This document shows, in pieces, positions 51,455 through 59,644 of a stretch of 64,000 nucleotides of DNA. A model generated the notes under the pieces. The model ran no database searches and was not told the DNA's origin. It saw only the letters and a list, made by a program, of their open reading frames with translations. The translations under genes and the position numbers were made by a program. The stretch lies in NCBI RefSeq assembly GCF_000067165.1, contig NC_010162.1:3492501-3556500 (forward strand), written 5' to 3'. Each line of letters opens with the position of its first letter. The stretch's first letter is position 1. The stretch comes from Sorangium cellulosum So ce56 (GTDB taxonomy: Bacteria > Myxococcota_A > Polyangia > Polyangiales > Polyangiaceae).

Positions 51455-53515
51455 TCACCCGGCGGGGGCGTCGATGTCGATGAGGAGGCTGCCCTGCTCG
51501 TGGACCGTGAGGCGATCTCCTGGAAACAGGACCGTCGACGCGGCCGGCTCCTCGACGACGGCCGGTCCATCGACGTGCATGCCGGGCCTCAGGCGAGCAC
51601 GCTCGTAAAGGGGGCTCTGCAGGATACCGAGCTCGTCGAAGTCGACGGCGCGGGCGCCTTTGCGCGCGGGCTCGGGATCCGGCGGCGAGCGCTCGAGCCG
51701 CGCCGCGCGCGGCCTGTCCACGGCGCCGAGGGCTGCGACGTGGAGGCTCACGATCTCCACCGCCGCGTCCAGGCGGAACGTGTAGTGCTGCTCGTGGAGC
51801 GCGTGGAAGCGCTCGATGGTTTCTTCCAGGGCGGAGCCATCCAGCGCGCCTGCGGGGAGGGGGACCTTGACCGTATGCTCCTGGCCTGCATAACGCAGCT
51901 CGGCGAAGCGGCGCGTGGAGACGCGGGCCGGGTCGATCCCTCCCCGGCAGACGCGGGCGCTGCTCTCGTGCTCGATCTCCCGGAGGAGCGCGGCAAGCGC
52001 GGTCGTCTGCGACGGCTGGGCGCGCACCATCGCGGTTCGGACGATGTCGGCCCGCATATCGGCCATGAGCATGCCCCAGGCCGAGAAATGCGCCGGCGCG
52101 ACAGGGATGACGACCCGCCGGATCCGGAGGCCGCGCGCCAGGGCCGAGGCGTGCATGGAGCCGCCGCCTCCGAAAGCGATAAGCGCGAACTCCCGCGGAT
52201 CGTGCCCGCGGCGGAGGGTCATGCGCCTGAGCAAGCTCTCCGTGATCGCGTTCGCGAGGCGGAGGATCCCCCGGGCGGCCTCGGGCTCAGTGACGCCGCA
52301 GGGCGCGGCGATGCGGCGGATCGCCCTGCGGGCGGCCTGCACGTCGAGCGGGATGCGACCGCCGAGGAAGTACGCGGGGTTGATGCGACCGCAAAGGAGG
52401 TTCGCGTCGGTGGTGGTCGGCTCCGCTCCTCCTCGACCGTAGCAGGCCGGCCCCGGCACGGCGCCTGCCGACCGCGGGCCGACCTCTAGCCGTCCGGCGT
52501 CGTCGATGCGGGCGATGGAGCCGCCGCCGGCGCCGATCTCCGCGATGTCGACCACCGGGATCATGACGGGGTATCCGGGGGACGTCGGGGTCCACTCCAC
52601 CTTGTACTCGGTGGTGACGCGCGCCTCCCCGCCCTGGAGGACAGCGCATTTGGCGGTCGTGCCCCCGATGTCGAGGGAGATGATGTCGTGCTCCCCGAGG
52701 AGCTGCCCGAGGGCGATGGCGCCGAGCACGCTGCCCGCAGGCCCGGACTCGACGAGGCGGATGGGCGCGGCGCGCGCGTCGGGAAACGTGGTGATGCCGC
52801 CGCTCGACTGCATGACATGGAGCGATGTGCCCGCCGCGCCGAGCCCGGTCAGGCTGCTCTCCAGGCCGCTCAGGTAGGCGGCGGCGAGCGGCTGGACATA
52901 GGCGTTCAGCACTGCGGTGCTCGTGCGTTCGTACTCGCGCCACTCCCGCGTGATCTCGGACGACGCGCTCACCGGCGTGGAGGGGGCCTCCGCCCGTGCG
53001 ATCTCGGCGGCGCGGCGCTCGTGGGCCGGGTTCCGGTAGGCGTGCAGGAAGCAGATGGCAATCGCGCGGGCGCCCCGGTCGAGGAGCGCGCGGACGCTGC
53101 GCCGGACGCCGTCCTCGTCCAGGGGCGTGAGCGCCTCGCCCTTGTGGTCCATCCGCTCCGTGACCTCGAGGCGGAGATCTCGGGGGACGAAGGGCTCGGG
53201 CTTGCGGAAGGAGAAGTTGTAGATGTCCGGCCGGTTGGCACGGCCGATCTCCAGCACGTCGCGAAAGCCCCGCGTCGTGAGCAGCCCAGTGCGCGCGCCT
53301 TTGCGCTCGGTGAGGGCGTTGATGATCAAGGTGGTGCCGTGGATGAAAGCCCGTATCCGGGCGGCCTCGATCCGTGCTGGATCGAGGGTCTCCAGGACGC
53401 CGCGCGTGAGATCGTCCGGTGTGGTGGGGACCTTGGCGAGCGAGAGCTCTCCTGTGTCCTCGTCGAAGGCGACGAGGTCGGTGAACGTCCCGCCGATGTC
53501 GCTGGCAACACGCAT
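51455..53515 (-). CDS. Hydantoinase A/oxoprolinase-family subunit, full length (HyuA)
   Basis: A 686-residue ATP-binding subunit: SDIGGTFTDLVAFDEDTG, HGTTLIINALTERKG, ISLDIGGTTAKCAVLQGGEA and ALIAFGGGGSMHASALARGL are the ASKHA nucleotide-binding motifs, and a C-terminal domain with LRYAGQEHTVKVPLP and DGPAVVEEPAASTVLFPGD follows. It should form the activating complex with HyuB. ATG 53515 (MRVASDIGGTFTD) is preferred because AGGAAG lies upstream; a GTG at 53545 is possible. This is the first gene of the operon, and its promoter must lie in 53516-53700. Regulator unknown. Confidence 0.88.
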   Translation of the reverse strand: MRVASDIGGTFTDLVAFDEDTGELSLAKVPTTPDDLTRGVLETLDPARIEAARIRAFIHGTTLIINALTERKGARTGLLTTRGFRDVLEIGRANRPDIYNFSFRKPEPFVPRDLRLEVTERMDHKGEALTPLDEDGVRRSVRALLDRGARAIAICFLHAYRNPAHERRAAEIARAEAPSTPVSASSEITREWREYERTSTAVLNAYVQPLAAAYLSGLESSLTGLGAAGTSLHVMQSSGGITTFPDARAAPIRLVESGPAGSVLGAIALGQLLGEHDIISLDIGGTTAKCAVLQGGEARVTTEYKVEWTPTSPGYPVMIPVVDIAEIGAGGGSIARIDDAGRLEVGPRSAGAVPGPACYGRGGAEPTTTDANLLCGRINPAYFLGGRIPLDVQAARRAIRRIAAPCGVTEPEAARGILRLANAITESLLRRMTLRRGHDPREFALIAFGGGGSMHASALARGLRIRRVVIPVAPAHFSAWGMLMADMRADIVRTAMVRAQPSQTTALAALLREIEHESSARVCRGGIDPARVSTRRFAELRYAGQEHTVKVPLPAGALDGSALEETIERFHALHEQHYTFRLDAAVEIVSLHVAALGAVDRPRAARLERSPPDPEPARKGARAVDFDELGILQSPLYERARLRPGMHVDGPAVVEEPAASTVLFPGDRLTVHEQGSLLIDIDAPAG

Positions 53516-53862
53516 GAGCACGTCTTCCTGGATGGGTCGAGCCACCCGTGCCGCGGGGCCGGGCGGTCAAGGCCGCTGGGCCGGGAGGCCAGGGCCGCTC
53601 CGCCTCGTCGGCTCTCCTCCGCCGGGGCGCCACGGCAGCGCATCCGTTCCGGCTCGGATCCATCCCTGTGCTCCTGGCGCGCCCATGTCAATGATGGAGC
53701 TCGCGCGCGCCTGCCAGGCGCGACGGCGGGAGTTCCGGGCACGCGCGCCGAGCCCCTGGCGGCCGCCACCCTCTCCGCCGCGTTCGCCACCCCTCCCGCC
53801 GCGAAATTCCCTGAGTTCGCCGCCCTCTCGGCCTGGCACGCCTTTCGCGAAAGGGCTCTGGC
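53516..53862. other. 347-bp divergent promoter region between hyuA and comM
   Basis: No gene is supported. It must hold the promoter of the hydantoinase-like operon (minus) and of comM (plus). The only clear symmetry is the palindrome at 53841-53854. Confidence 0.4.
53841..53854. promoter_or_regulatory. 14-bp palindrome overlapping the comM ribosome site
   Basis: cctttcgcgaaagg is fully symmetrical. Its right arm contributes to AAAGGG, the ribosome site 7 nt before ATG 53863, so a protein bound here or an RNA hairpin could affect comM translation or transcription. Confidence 0.4.
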
Positions 53863-55455
53863 ATGCAGGCTACGGCGCTCACGTTCTCTCTGCTCGGGCT
53901 CGACGCGCACCCCATCCGGGTGGAGGTCGACTCGGGCCGCGGTCCGTCGTTCTTCCAGATGGTGGGCCTCGCCGAGGCGAGCGTCCGCGAGAGCCGCGTG
54001 CGGGTCCGCGCCGCGCTCCAGCAACTGGGCATCGAGCTTGACGAATATGTGATCACCGTGAACCTCGCCCCGGCAGACCTCAAGAAGAGCGGTGGCGCGT
54101 ACGACCTCGCCATCGCGATCGCCGCGCTCGCGGCGCTCGGCAAGGTGCCCGCCGAGGGGCTCGACCGGATTGGCCTGCTGGGCGAGCTGTCGTTGAGCGG
54201 CGCGGTGCGCCCCGTGCGCGGCGTCCTGCCCGCGCTGCGCGGCGCGGCGGCGCAGGGGGTCACGCGCGCGATCGTGCCCCAGGGAAACGCGCGCGAAGCG
54301 GCGAGCGTGGCTGGCATCGACGTCCTCATCGCGGAGCACCTCGGCCAGGTCGTCGCGCACCTCCGCGGCAACAAGCCCCTTCCGGGCGCGGGGACCATGG
54401 CCGCGATCGACGCGGAGCCGAGCGCTGCAGCGGCAGATCTCGCGGAGGTCCGCGGCCAGCACGGGGCGCGCCGCGCCCTCGAGATCGCCGCTTCCGGGGG
54501 ACACAACCTGATCATGGTCGGCCCGCCAGGCAGCGGAAAGACCATGCTTGCTCGGCGCCTGCCAACGGTCTTGCCGCCGATGTCCTACGACGAGGCGCTC
54601 GATATCACCGCGATCCACTCCGTCGCCGGGCTGCTCTCCCCGGACAGGGGCCTCGTCACGATTCGCCCGTTCCGCGCCCCGCATCATACCGTCAGCGCCG
54701 CGGGCCTCGTCGGCGGCGGGGATCCCATCCGCCCCGGCGAGGTCTCCCTGGCCCACCACGGGTGCCTGTTCCTCGACGAGCTGCTCGAGTTCCGCCGCGG
54801 CGTCCTCGAGGCGCTCCGCGAGCCGCTCGAAGAGGGCACGGTCGCCCTTTGCCGCGCCCGCGCCCGCGTCGTGTTCCCGGCGCGTCCGATCCTGGTGGCC
54901 GCCATCAACCCCTGTCCGTGCGGCTTCCATGGCGACCGCGGCAATCGCTGCGCCTGCTCCCTCGATCGTGTCCGCGCCTACCGCGCGCGGCTGAGCGGGC
55001 CGATGCTCGATCGCATCGATCTTCACATCTCCTTGCCGCCCGTCGACGTCGCTCACCTGTGCGCGCCGCTCGCCGACGGCCGGTCGTCGCTCGACGCGCC
55101 CGAGAGCTCCGCGGCGGTGCGGGCGCGCGTGGTCGAGGCCCGGGCCGCGCAGCGGGCGCGCTTCGAGGCGGGGGAGGTGGCGGCGACGCACAACGCCGAG
55201 CTCGGCCCGCGCGATCTCGCGCGCGTCGCCATGCCGGACGCGACCGGCGCGCGCGTGCTCGCGTCGGCCGTGGAGCGGCTCGGCCTCTCGGCGCGGGCGT
55301 ATACCAAGGTGCTGCGGGTCGCCCGCACGCTCGCCGACATGGACAGGAGCTCTGCCGTGCGGGCAGCGCACGTGGCCGAGGCGATCGGCGCGCGACTGTT
55401 CGATCGCGAGGCCGCCTGCGGGCCGGCCCCCGCCACCACCGCCGCGGGCGCCTGA
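53863..55455 (+). CDS. comM: ComM/YifB-family AAA+ ATPase
   Basis: A 530-residue Mg-chelatase-like protein. The N-terminal ChlI-type domain has PSFFQMVGLAEASVRESRVR and NLAPADLKKSGGAYDLAIAI; the AAA+ core has Walker A GPPGSGKTML (from residue 220) and Walker B CLFLDELLEF; then a Cys-rich loop NPCPCGFHGDRGNRCACS, the sensor region LDRIDLHI and a C-terminal domain with LGLSARAYTKVLRVARTLAD. ComM is a hexameric helicase that extends branch migration during integration of transforming DNA in Vibrio. recA lies 170 bp downstream and ssb after it, which fits a recombination role. The Ala-rich C-terminal tail is not conserved. Confidence 0.9.
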   Translation: MQATALTFSLLGLDAHPIRVEVDSGRGPSFFQMVGLAEASVRESRVRVRAALQQLGIELDEYVITVNLAPADLKKSGGAYDLAIAIAALAALGKVPAEGLDRIGLLGELSLSGAVRPVRGVLPALRGAAAQGVTRAIVPQGNAREAASVAGIDVLIAEHLGQVVAHLRGNKPLPGAGTMAAIDAEPSAAAADLAEVRGQHGARRALEIAASGGHNLIMVGPPGSGKTMLARRLPTVLPPMSYDEALDITAIHSVAGLLSPDRGLVTIRPFRAPHHTVSAAGLVGGGDPIRPGEVSLAHHGCLFLDELLEFRRGVLEALREPLEEGTVALCRARARVVFPARPILVAAINPCPCGFHGDRGNRCACSLDRVRAYRARLSGPMLDRIDLHISLPPVDVAHLCAPLADGRSSLDAPESSAAVRARVVEARAAQRARFEAGEVAATHNAELGPRDLARVAMPDATGARVLASAVERLGLSARAYTKVLRVARTLADMDRSSAVRAAHVAEAIGARLFDREAACGPAPATTAAGA

Positions 55456-55479
55456 GCTCGCCGCAGGGCCAAGGAGCAC

Positions 55480-55503
55480 CGCGCCCGCAGAGATGCGGGC
55501 GCG
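55480..55503 (+). terminator. Hairpin after comM
   Basis: A 10-bp perfect stem (cgcgcccgca / tgcgggcgcg) with a GAGA loop, 24 bp after the comM stop. A second hairpin follows directly. Confidence 0.65.
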
Positions 55504-55505
55504 AT

Positions 55506-55527
55506 CGCGGCCGCCCCGACGGCCGCG
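55506..55527 (+). terminator. Second hairpin between comM and recA
   Basis: An 8-bp perfect stem (cgcggccg / cggccgcg) with a 6-nt loop. Together with the hairpin at 55480 it should separate recA transcription from comM. Confidence 0.45.
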
Positions 55528-55562
55528 CTGGATCGTCTGTCTGCGCGCTCGGGGGCGCGCAC

Positions 55563-55584
55563 GTTCAACACGCAACCGTTGAAC
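55563..55584. promoter_or_regulatory. Inverted repeat upstream of recA, candidate SOS operator
   Basis: gttcaac-N8-gttgaac, perfectly symmetrical 7-bp arms, ending 41 bp before ATG 55626. GTTC/GAAC half sites are typical of LexA operators in several phyla, though this exact form is not one I can match to a known myxobacterial LexA site. Confidence 0.45.
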
Positions 55585-55625
55585 CGCGACAAGCAACGAA
55601 CGCACGTCGAAGAGGAGAGACCGAG

Positions 55626-56654
55626 ATGATGACCGAGATCGCTGAGAAGCTCCGCACCGTGAAGACCGTCGTCGGCACCATCGAGAAGCAGTTCGGGAAG
55701 GGGGCGATCATGTCATTGAACGACGAGAACGAGACCCGGGACATCGGCCTGATCCGGACCGGATCCCTGTCGCTCGACGCGGCGCTGGGGATCGGGGGAT
55801 ACCCGCGCGGGCGCATCGTGGAGATCTATGGCCCGGAGTCGTCGGGGAAGACGACGCTCACCTTGCACGCGATGCGGGAGGCGCAGCGCGCGGGCGGCGT
55901 CGCCGCGTTCATCGACGCCGAGCACGCGTTCGACGTCACGTACGCGCGCTCGGTCGGCGTCGACATCGACAGGCTGCTCGTCTCACAGCCGGACAACGGC
56001 GAGCAGGCGCTCGAGATCGTCGAGATGCTCGCGCGCTCGAGCGCCGTTGACGTGATCGTCGTCGACTCGGTGGCTGCGCTCACGCCGAAGGCCGAGATCG
56101 AGGGGGACATGGGCGATTCGCACATGGGGCTCCAGGCGCGGCTGATGAGCCAGGCGCTGCGGAAGCTCACGGGCATATGCCACCGCACCGACACCACGCT
56201 CATCTTCATCAACCAGCTCCGGCAGAAGATCGGCGTCGTCTTCGGTAATCCCGAGGTGACGACCGGCGGCAATGCGCTCAAGTTCTACGCGAGCGTACGG
56301 CTCGACGTGCGCCGGGTGGGGCCGGTGAAGGTGAGCGACGAGGCCATTGGAAGCAGGACGCGCGTCAAGGTGGTCAAGAACAAGATGGCTCCTCCGTTCA
56401 GAGAAGCCGAGTTCGACATCCGGTGGGGAGCGGGCATCGACGGCGCGGCGGATCTCATCGACTTCGCCTGCCAGCTCGGCGTGGTGGAGAAGAGCGGCGC
56501 GCACCTGTCGTTCGCGGGCGAGCACATCGGGCAGGGGAGGGAGCGCGCCCGCGAGGCGCTGATCGGCAAGCCGACGCTCGCCACGTCGCTCCGCGCCGCC
56601 GTCGACGCGGCGGCGCCGGGGCGGCCCGGAGGCGGCGCGGCGATGGATTCCTGA
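55626..56654 (+). CDS. recA: Recombinase RecA
   Basis: A 342-residue RecA with AGGAG before a tandem ATGATG. All key parts are present: an N-terminal polymerisation helix (IEKQFGKGAIMSL), Walker A GPESSGKTT (from residue 69), IDAEHAFD, Walker B VIVVDSVAAL, loop L1 EGDMGDSHMG, TTLIFINQLRQKIG, loop L2 with GNPEVTTGGNALKFYASVRL, and the C-terminal domain. RecA forms filaments on single-stranded DNA, drives strand exchange and triggers LexA cleavage. The C-terminal tail is short and Gly/Ala-rich, ending AMDS, rather than strongly acidic as in E. coli. ssb follows after 229 bp. Confidence 0.97.
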   Translation: MMTEIAEKLRTVKTVVGTIEKQFGKGAIMSLNDENETRDIGLIRTGSLSLDAALGIGGYPRGRIVEIYGPESSGKTTLTLHAMREAQRAGGVAAFIDAEHAFDVTYARSVGVDIDRLLVSQPDNGEQALEIVEMLARSSAVDVIVVDSVAALTPKAEIEGDMGDSHMGLQARLMSQALRKLTGICHRTDTTLIFINQLRQKIGVVFGNPEVTTGGNALKFYASVRLDVRRVGPVKVSDEAIGSRTRVKVVKNKMAPPFREAEFDIRWGAGIDGAADLIDFACQLGVVEKSGAHLSFAGEHIGQGRERAREALIGKPTLATSLRAAVDAAAPGRPGGGAAMDS

Positions 56655-56806
56655 GGAGACCGGTGAGAGGGCGAGTCCGGCGAACGGGCGCCGCCGGACC
56701 CGCTCCTCGTATTCCACGACGACACGGCGCCTCACGAGGAGCGACGCAGCACGGTAGGCAAGGTGACAAGGAAGTCAACGAGAGAAGACGGCAGAGACGA
56801 CCGAGA

Positions 56807-56860
56807 CGACGGCAAACGATAGTAGACGATAGTTGGCGACGGCAAACGACAGCAGACGAC
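56807..56860. repeat. Imperfect direct repeats between recA and ssb
   Basis: A 24-bp unit (cgacggcaaacga followed by yagyagacgay) occurs at 56807-56830 and again at 56837-56860, differing at three pyrimidines, in a purine-rich stretch just before the ssb ribosome site. Shorter pieces (gcagagacgac, cgagacgac) extend the pattern upstream to about 56791. Confidence 0.6.
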
Positions 56861-56883
56861 GACACCAAGCACAGGAGCACATC

Positions 56884-57360
56884 ATGAACGAAGGGCTGAA
56901 CAAGGTGATTCTCATGGGCAACCTCGGCGCGGATCCGGAGCTGCGCTACACCGGCAACGGCACGCCGGTGCTCCAGCTCCGCATGGCGACGAACGAGTCG
57001 TTCGTCGACAAGAACAAGGAGCCCAAGGAGCGCACCGAGTGGCACAACATCGTGTTCTGGGGGCAGCGCGCCGAGGCGCTCGCGAAGGTGCTGACCAAGG
57101 GCGACGGCGTGCTGATCGAGGGCGGGCTGCGCACGTCGAGCTACGAGAAGGACGGGATCCGCCGCTACCGCACCGAGGTGATCGCGCGGGACCTCCGCTT
57201 CACCGGCCGCCGGGCCCTGGCGCAGCCGCCGCCGGGGCTGGAGGACGACGGCGAGGCGACGCAGCCCGGGACGGGGGTGCCGACCACCGCGCGGCTCGGC
57301 AAGAACGGCGCGCGGGGGCGGCCGCCGGAGGGGCCCGCGCTGGATGAGCTGCCGTACTGA
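56884..57360 (+). CDS. ssb: Single-stranded DNA-binding protein
   Basis: A 158-residue SSB with AGGAG before ATG 56884. The OB fold (1-105) is intact: LNKVILMGNLGADPELRYT, RMATNESFVDKNKEPKERTE, NIVFWGQRAEALAKVLTKG and LIEGGLRTSSYEKDGIRRYR. A short Gly/Pro tail follows, ending DELPY. This replaces the usual acidic DDDIPF tip that recruits partner proteins; it keeps two acidic residues and a final aromatic. SSB coats single-stranded DNA in replication and recombination. A truncated second copy lies 2 kb downstream, and both copies end in near-identical terminators. Confidence 0.95.
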   Translation: MNEGLNKVILMGNLGADPELRYTGNGTPVLQLRMATNESFVDKNKEPKERTEWHNIVFWGQRAEALAKVLTKGDGVLIEGGLRTSSYEKDGIRRYRTEVIARDLRFTGRRALAQPPPGLEDDGEATQPGTGVPTTARLGKNGARGRPPEGPALDELPY

Positions 57361-57381
57361 GGCGGTCAGGCGGGGAGCTCT

Positions 57382-57410
57382 CGCGAGGCGGCTGTGCGAG
57401 CCGCCTCGCG
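57382..57410 (+). terminator. ssb terminator, copy 1
   Basis: A 12-bp perfect stem (cgcgaggcggct / agccgcctcgcg) with a 5-nt loop, 21 bp after the ssb stop. The same stem recurs at 59645-59673. Confidence 0.75.
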
Positions 57411-57523
57411 GCGCTTCGTAAGAGCCCTGCTGCGCGCGCTCGCGGGCGCGTGGTGGGTCTGGCGTGCTCTGCCTCGACATGTGCGCCTCGTCGTCGCGCT
57501 CGCGGTGCGCGGCGGCGCGACGG

Positions 57524-57703
57524 GAGGATGAGCGCGGCCAGCCTGGCCATGAACGCGATGGGCTCGAGCGCGAGGTGTGTGGCGCCGTTGCGGCGTGGCC
57601 TCCGGCGCCGATATGCGATGCGGCCGTCGGGCAGCAGAGCGAGGCGCCCCACACTGAACGGCGGGCGCGCGCCGTAGCGGGAAAAACCCGCCGAACAGCC
57701 CAC
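57524..57703 (-). pseudogene. IS91-type transposase C-terminal remnant
   Basis: About 60 codons on the minus strand match the conserved C-terminal part of IS91-family (Y2) transposases: FSRYGARPPFSVGRLALLPD, then DGRIAYRRRRPRRNGATH and LALEPIAFMARLAALI, corresponding to the family's RYxARPP...DGRxxYxxKRPWRDGTTHxxLEP segment. It breaks off after LAALIL; another frame further on reads APASARSRAL, a faint continuation of the family's APASxxRxxV end. No N-terminal HUH domain, start or element ends are present, so it is a dead fragment. It lies between the intact ssb and its truncated copy. Confidence 0.7.
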
Positions 57704-57721
57704 CAGCGCAGTTCGCCCGGA

Positions 57722-58882
57722 CTACTTCGCCACCTTCATCACCGTGCCGGAATCATCGTAATTCGTCCAGTAGACGTAGGTCGCGTCGACGGCAATGCTA
57801 GTCGGATACTTCTGGCCTGCCGCGAGCGTGATGGGGGTTCCCCCGTCCTTCGCCACCTTCATCACCAGGCCCGTATCATCATCGTAGTTCGTCCAGTAGA
57901 CATTGACGTCGTCGACGGCGACAGCGGACGGGTATTGCCTCTCCGCCAGGATGGTGTGGCCACCGCCGTCCTTCGACACTCTCCGCACCGTACCATCGTC
58001 GCTTGCCCAATAGACGTTGTCAGCGTCGAGCGCGATACCCGTCGGGCCAACTTGCCCCTCAGCGAGGGAGGTGGGGATACCCCCTCCAATAGACACCTTC
58101 ATCACCCTGCCCATGGTGATATCATCATCGTAATGCGTCCAGTAGACGCTGGTAGAATCGACCGCGATGTCCACCGGGTTTTGCTGTTCCGCAAGCGTGG
58201 TGGGAGCGCCACCGGCGATCGGTACCTTTTTCACCTGACCGGACGATGTCCAGTAGATACTGGTGGCGCTGACCGCGATTCTGCTGGGGTAATTCCCCCC
58301 GTTGGCGAGAGACATGGAGGTACCGCCGCCGACCGGCACCTTCATCACATCCCCCATCTGAGCGTAGTTCACCCAGTAGACACTGCTGGCATCGACCGCG
58401 ATGTCAATGGGGTGATTCTGCTCCTGCACGAGACTGACGGGGGTACCGCCGCCGATCGGCAGCTTCATCACCTTGCCTTCGTAGACGCGATTCGTCCAGT
58501 AGACACTGTCCGCGTCGACCGCGATGGCAGAGGCGTCAGGCTGGCCTGTTGCGAGGACGATGGGTTCGCAGAGGGCCTCTGTGCACGGCTGTTCCAGGCA
58601 GCTGCGACCACACACTCCGCAGTTCTCAGGATCGGAGCTCGTGTCAACGCAGGAGCCGGAGCAATCAACCAGACCATCTGGACAGTCAGGCCGGTCCACT
58701 CCGCCGGTCCCGGACGGCGCTCCGCCGGACGACGCTTCGCCGGACGACGCCTCGCCGGACGACGCTTCTCCACCGTCGCCCGGCGGAGCGTCGTCCGTGA
58801 ACTCGTCCAGGCCGATTACCGCAGCACACCCACAGATGCCCAATACAGAGCAAGAGAGAGCGACGGCGGCACGTAAGAACAT
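57722..58882 (-). CDS. Beta-propeller lipoprotein with VYWTN repeats
   Basis: A 386-residue probable lipoprotein. ATG 58882 gives the signal FLRAAVALSCSVLGICGC; a GTG at 58906 is an alternative. Then come a GEASS-repeat linker encoded by a 15-bp tandem repeat, and a Cys-rich piece with DCSGSCVDTSSDPENCGVCG. The body has seven repeats of about 40 residues with the core IAVDxxSVYWTNYDD...VMKVPxGGGTPxxLA, a propeller typical of secreted myxobacterial proteins. Function unknown. It sits, reversed, between ssb and the ssb fragment, so it arrived with or after that duplication, or the duplicated copy inserted beyond it. Confidence 0.8.
   Translation of the reverse strand: MFLRAAVALSCSVLGICGCAAVIGLDEFTDDAPPGDGGEASSGEASSGEASSGGAPSGTGGVDRPDCPDGLVDCSGSCVDTSSDPENCGVCGRSCLEQPCTEALCEPIVLATGQPDASAIAVDADSVYWTNRVYEGKVMKLPIGGGTPVSLVQEQNHPIDIAVDASSVYWVNYAQMGDVMKVPVGGGTSMSLANGGNYPSRIAVSATSIYWTSSGQVKKVPIAGGAPTTLAEQQNPVDIAVDSTSVYWTHYDDDITMGRVMKVSIGGGIPTSLAEGQVGPTGIALDADNVYWASDDGTVRRVSKDGGGHTILAERQYPSAVAVDDVNVYWTNYDDDTGLVMKVAKDGGTPITLAAGQKYPTSIAVDATYVYWTNYDDSGTVMKVAK
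58723..58767. repeat. Three 15-bp tandem repeats in the lipoprotein linker
   Basis: Three copies of cgccggacgacgctt (one base variant), in frame, coding GEASS on the minus strand. A linker of variable length is likely. Confidence 0.75.
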
Positions 58883-59278
58883 CTGGAATCTGCACGAGGC
58901 ATACACGAACGCAACTCATATCACGATGAAGGCGCAAAGTCGAGCCGCTGCCCAGCGGGCGTGGGGGCCGGAGAGCGCGGCACGAGCCCCTCATCCCGCG
59001 GGCCTCGAGCACGGCAAACACGGCGCGCGCATCGGCCTTATCTCGCACGACGTACCAGGATCACGCTGCGATCAGGTGGCCGGTCGGGCGCGGAGCCCGA
59101 GCTTCGACGCGATCCATGAGATCTGCCAGAAGCCGAGATCCGCGGTGTGACCCGGACCCAGAGGATTCGGGGCTGCTGACCGGGCATCCGGCCGCGGCGG
59201 CGGCCACCGTGCTAGATCCGCGCGCCGAGCCCGCAGGGGCACGGCATTGGTCACCGGAGACGATCAGGTACCGGTCGC
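58883..59278. other. 396-bp region without a supportable gene
   Basis: This lies between the propeller lipoprotein start and the ssb fragment. A short minus-strand frame reads DLGFWQISWIASKLGLRAR but has no recognisable family. Similarity to the functional ssb stops abruptly at about 59279, so the duplication border lies here. Confidence 0.4.
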
Positions 59279-59617
59279 AAGGAGCGCACCGAGTCGCGCT
59301 GCATCGTGTTCTGGGGGCTGCGCGCCGAGGCGCTGGCCAAGGTGCTGACGAAGGGGGAGGGCGTGCTCATCGAGGGCGGGCTGCGCACGTCGAGCTACGA
59401 GAAGGACTGGATCGAGCGCTACCGCACCGAGGTGATCGCGCGGGATCTCCGCTTCGCGGGGCGGCGGGTCGCGTTGACGGAGCCCGTGCCGGGTCCGGAA
59501 GACGCCGGCGAGCCGACGCGGCCTGGGGCGGGCGTGCCGACCACGGCGCGGCTCGGGAAGAACGGCGCGCTGGGGCGGCCCCCGGAGGTGCCTGCGCTGG
59601 ATGAGATGCCGTACTGA
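59279..59617 (+). pseudogene. 5'-truncated second ssb copy
   Basis: From 59279 the sequence is a close copy of the second half of the intact ssb: KERTESRCIVFWGLRAEALA, TKGEGVLIEGGLRTSSYEKD, RYRTEVIARDLRFAGRR and a tail ending LDEMPY. The first about 46 residues of the OB fold, with strands 1-3, are absent, and no start signal precedes the homology; the first in-frame GTG is 59306. The reading frame is otherwise intact with mostly silent or mild changes, so the duplication may be fairly recent or some selection may act on the fragment. A product could not bind DNA normally. Confidence 0.8.
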
Positions 59618-59644
59618 GGGGCTCCGTCCGGACGGGCGCGCGGG

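Noticed and set aside
52287..53663. 458-codon minus-strand frame over hyuA
   Set aside because: Shadow frame of the recognised HyuA coding sequence, rich in Arg, His and Pro with no domain.
59072..59254. Minus-strand frame with LGFWQISWIASKLGLRAR as a possible transposase piece
   Set aside because: Too short and without any motif I can tie to a family.
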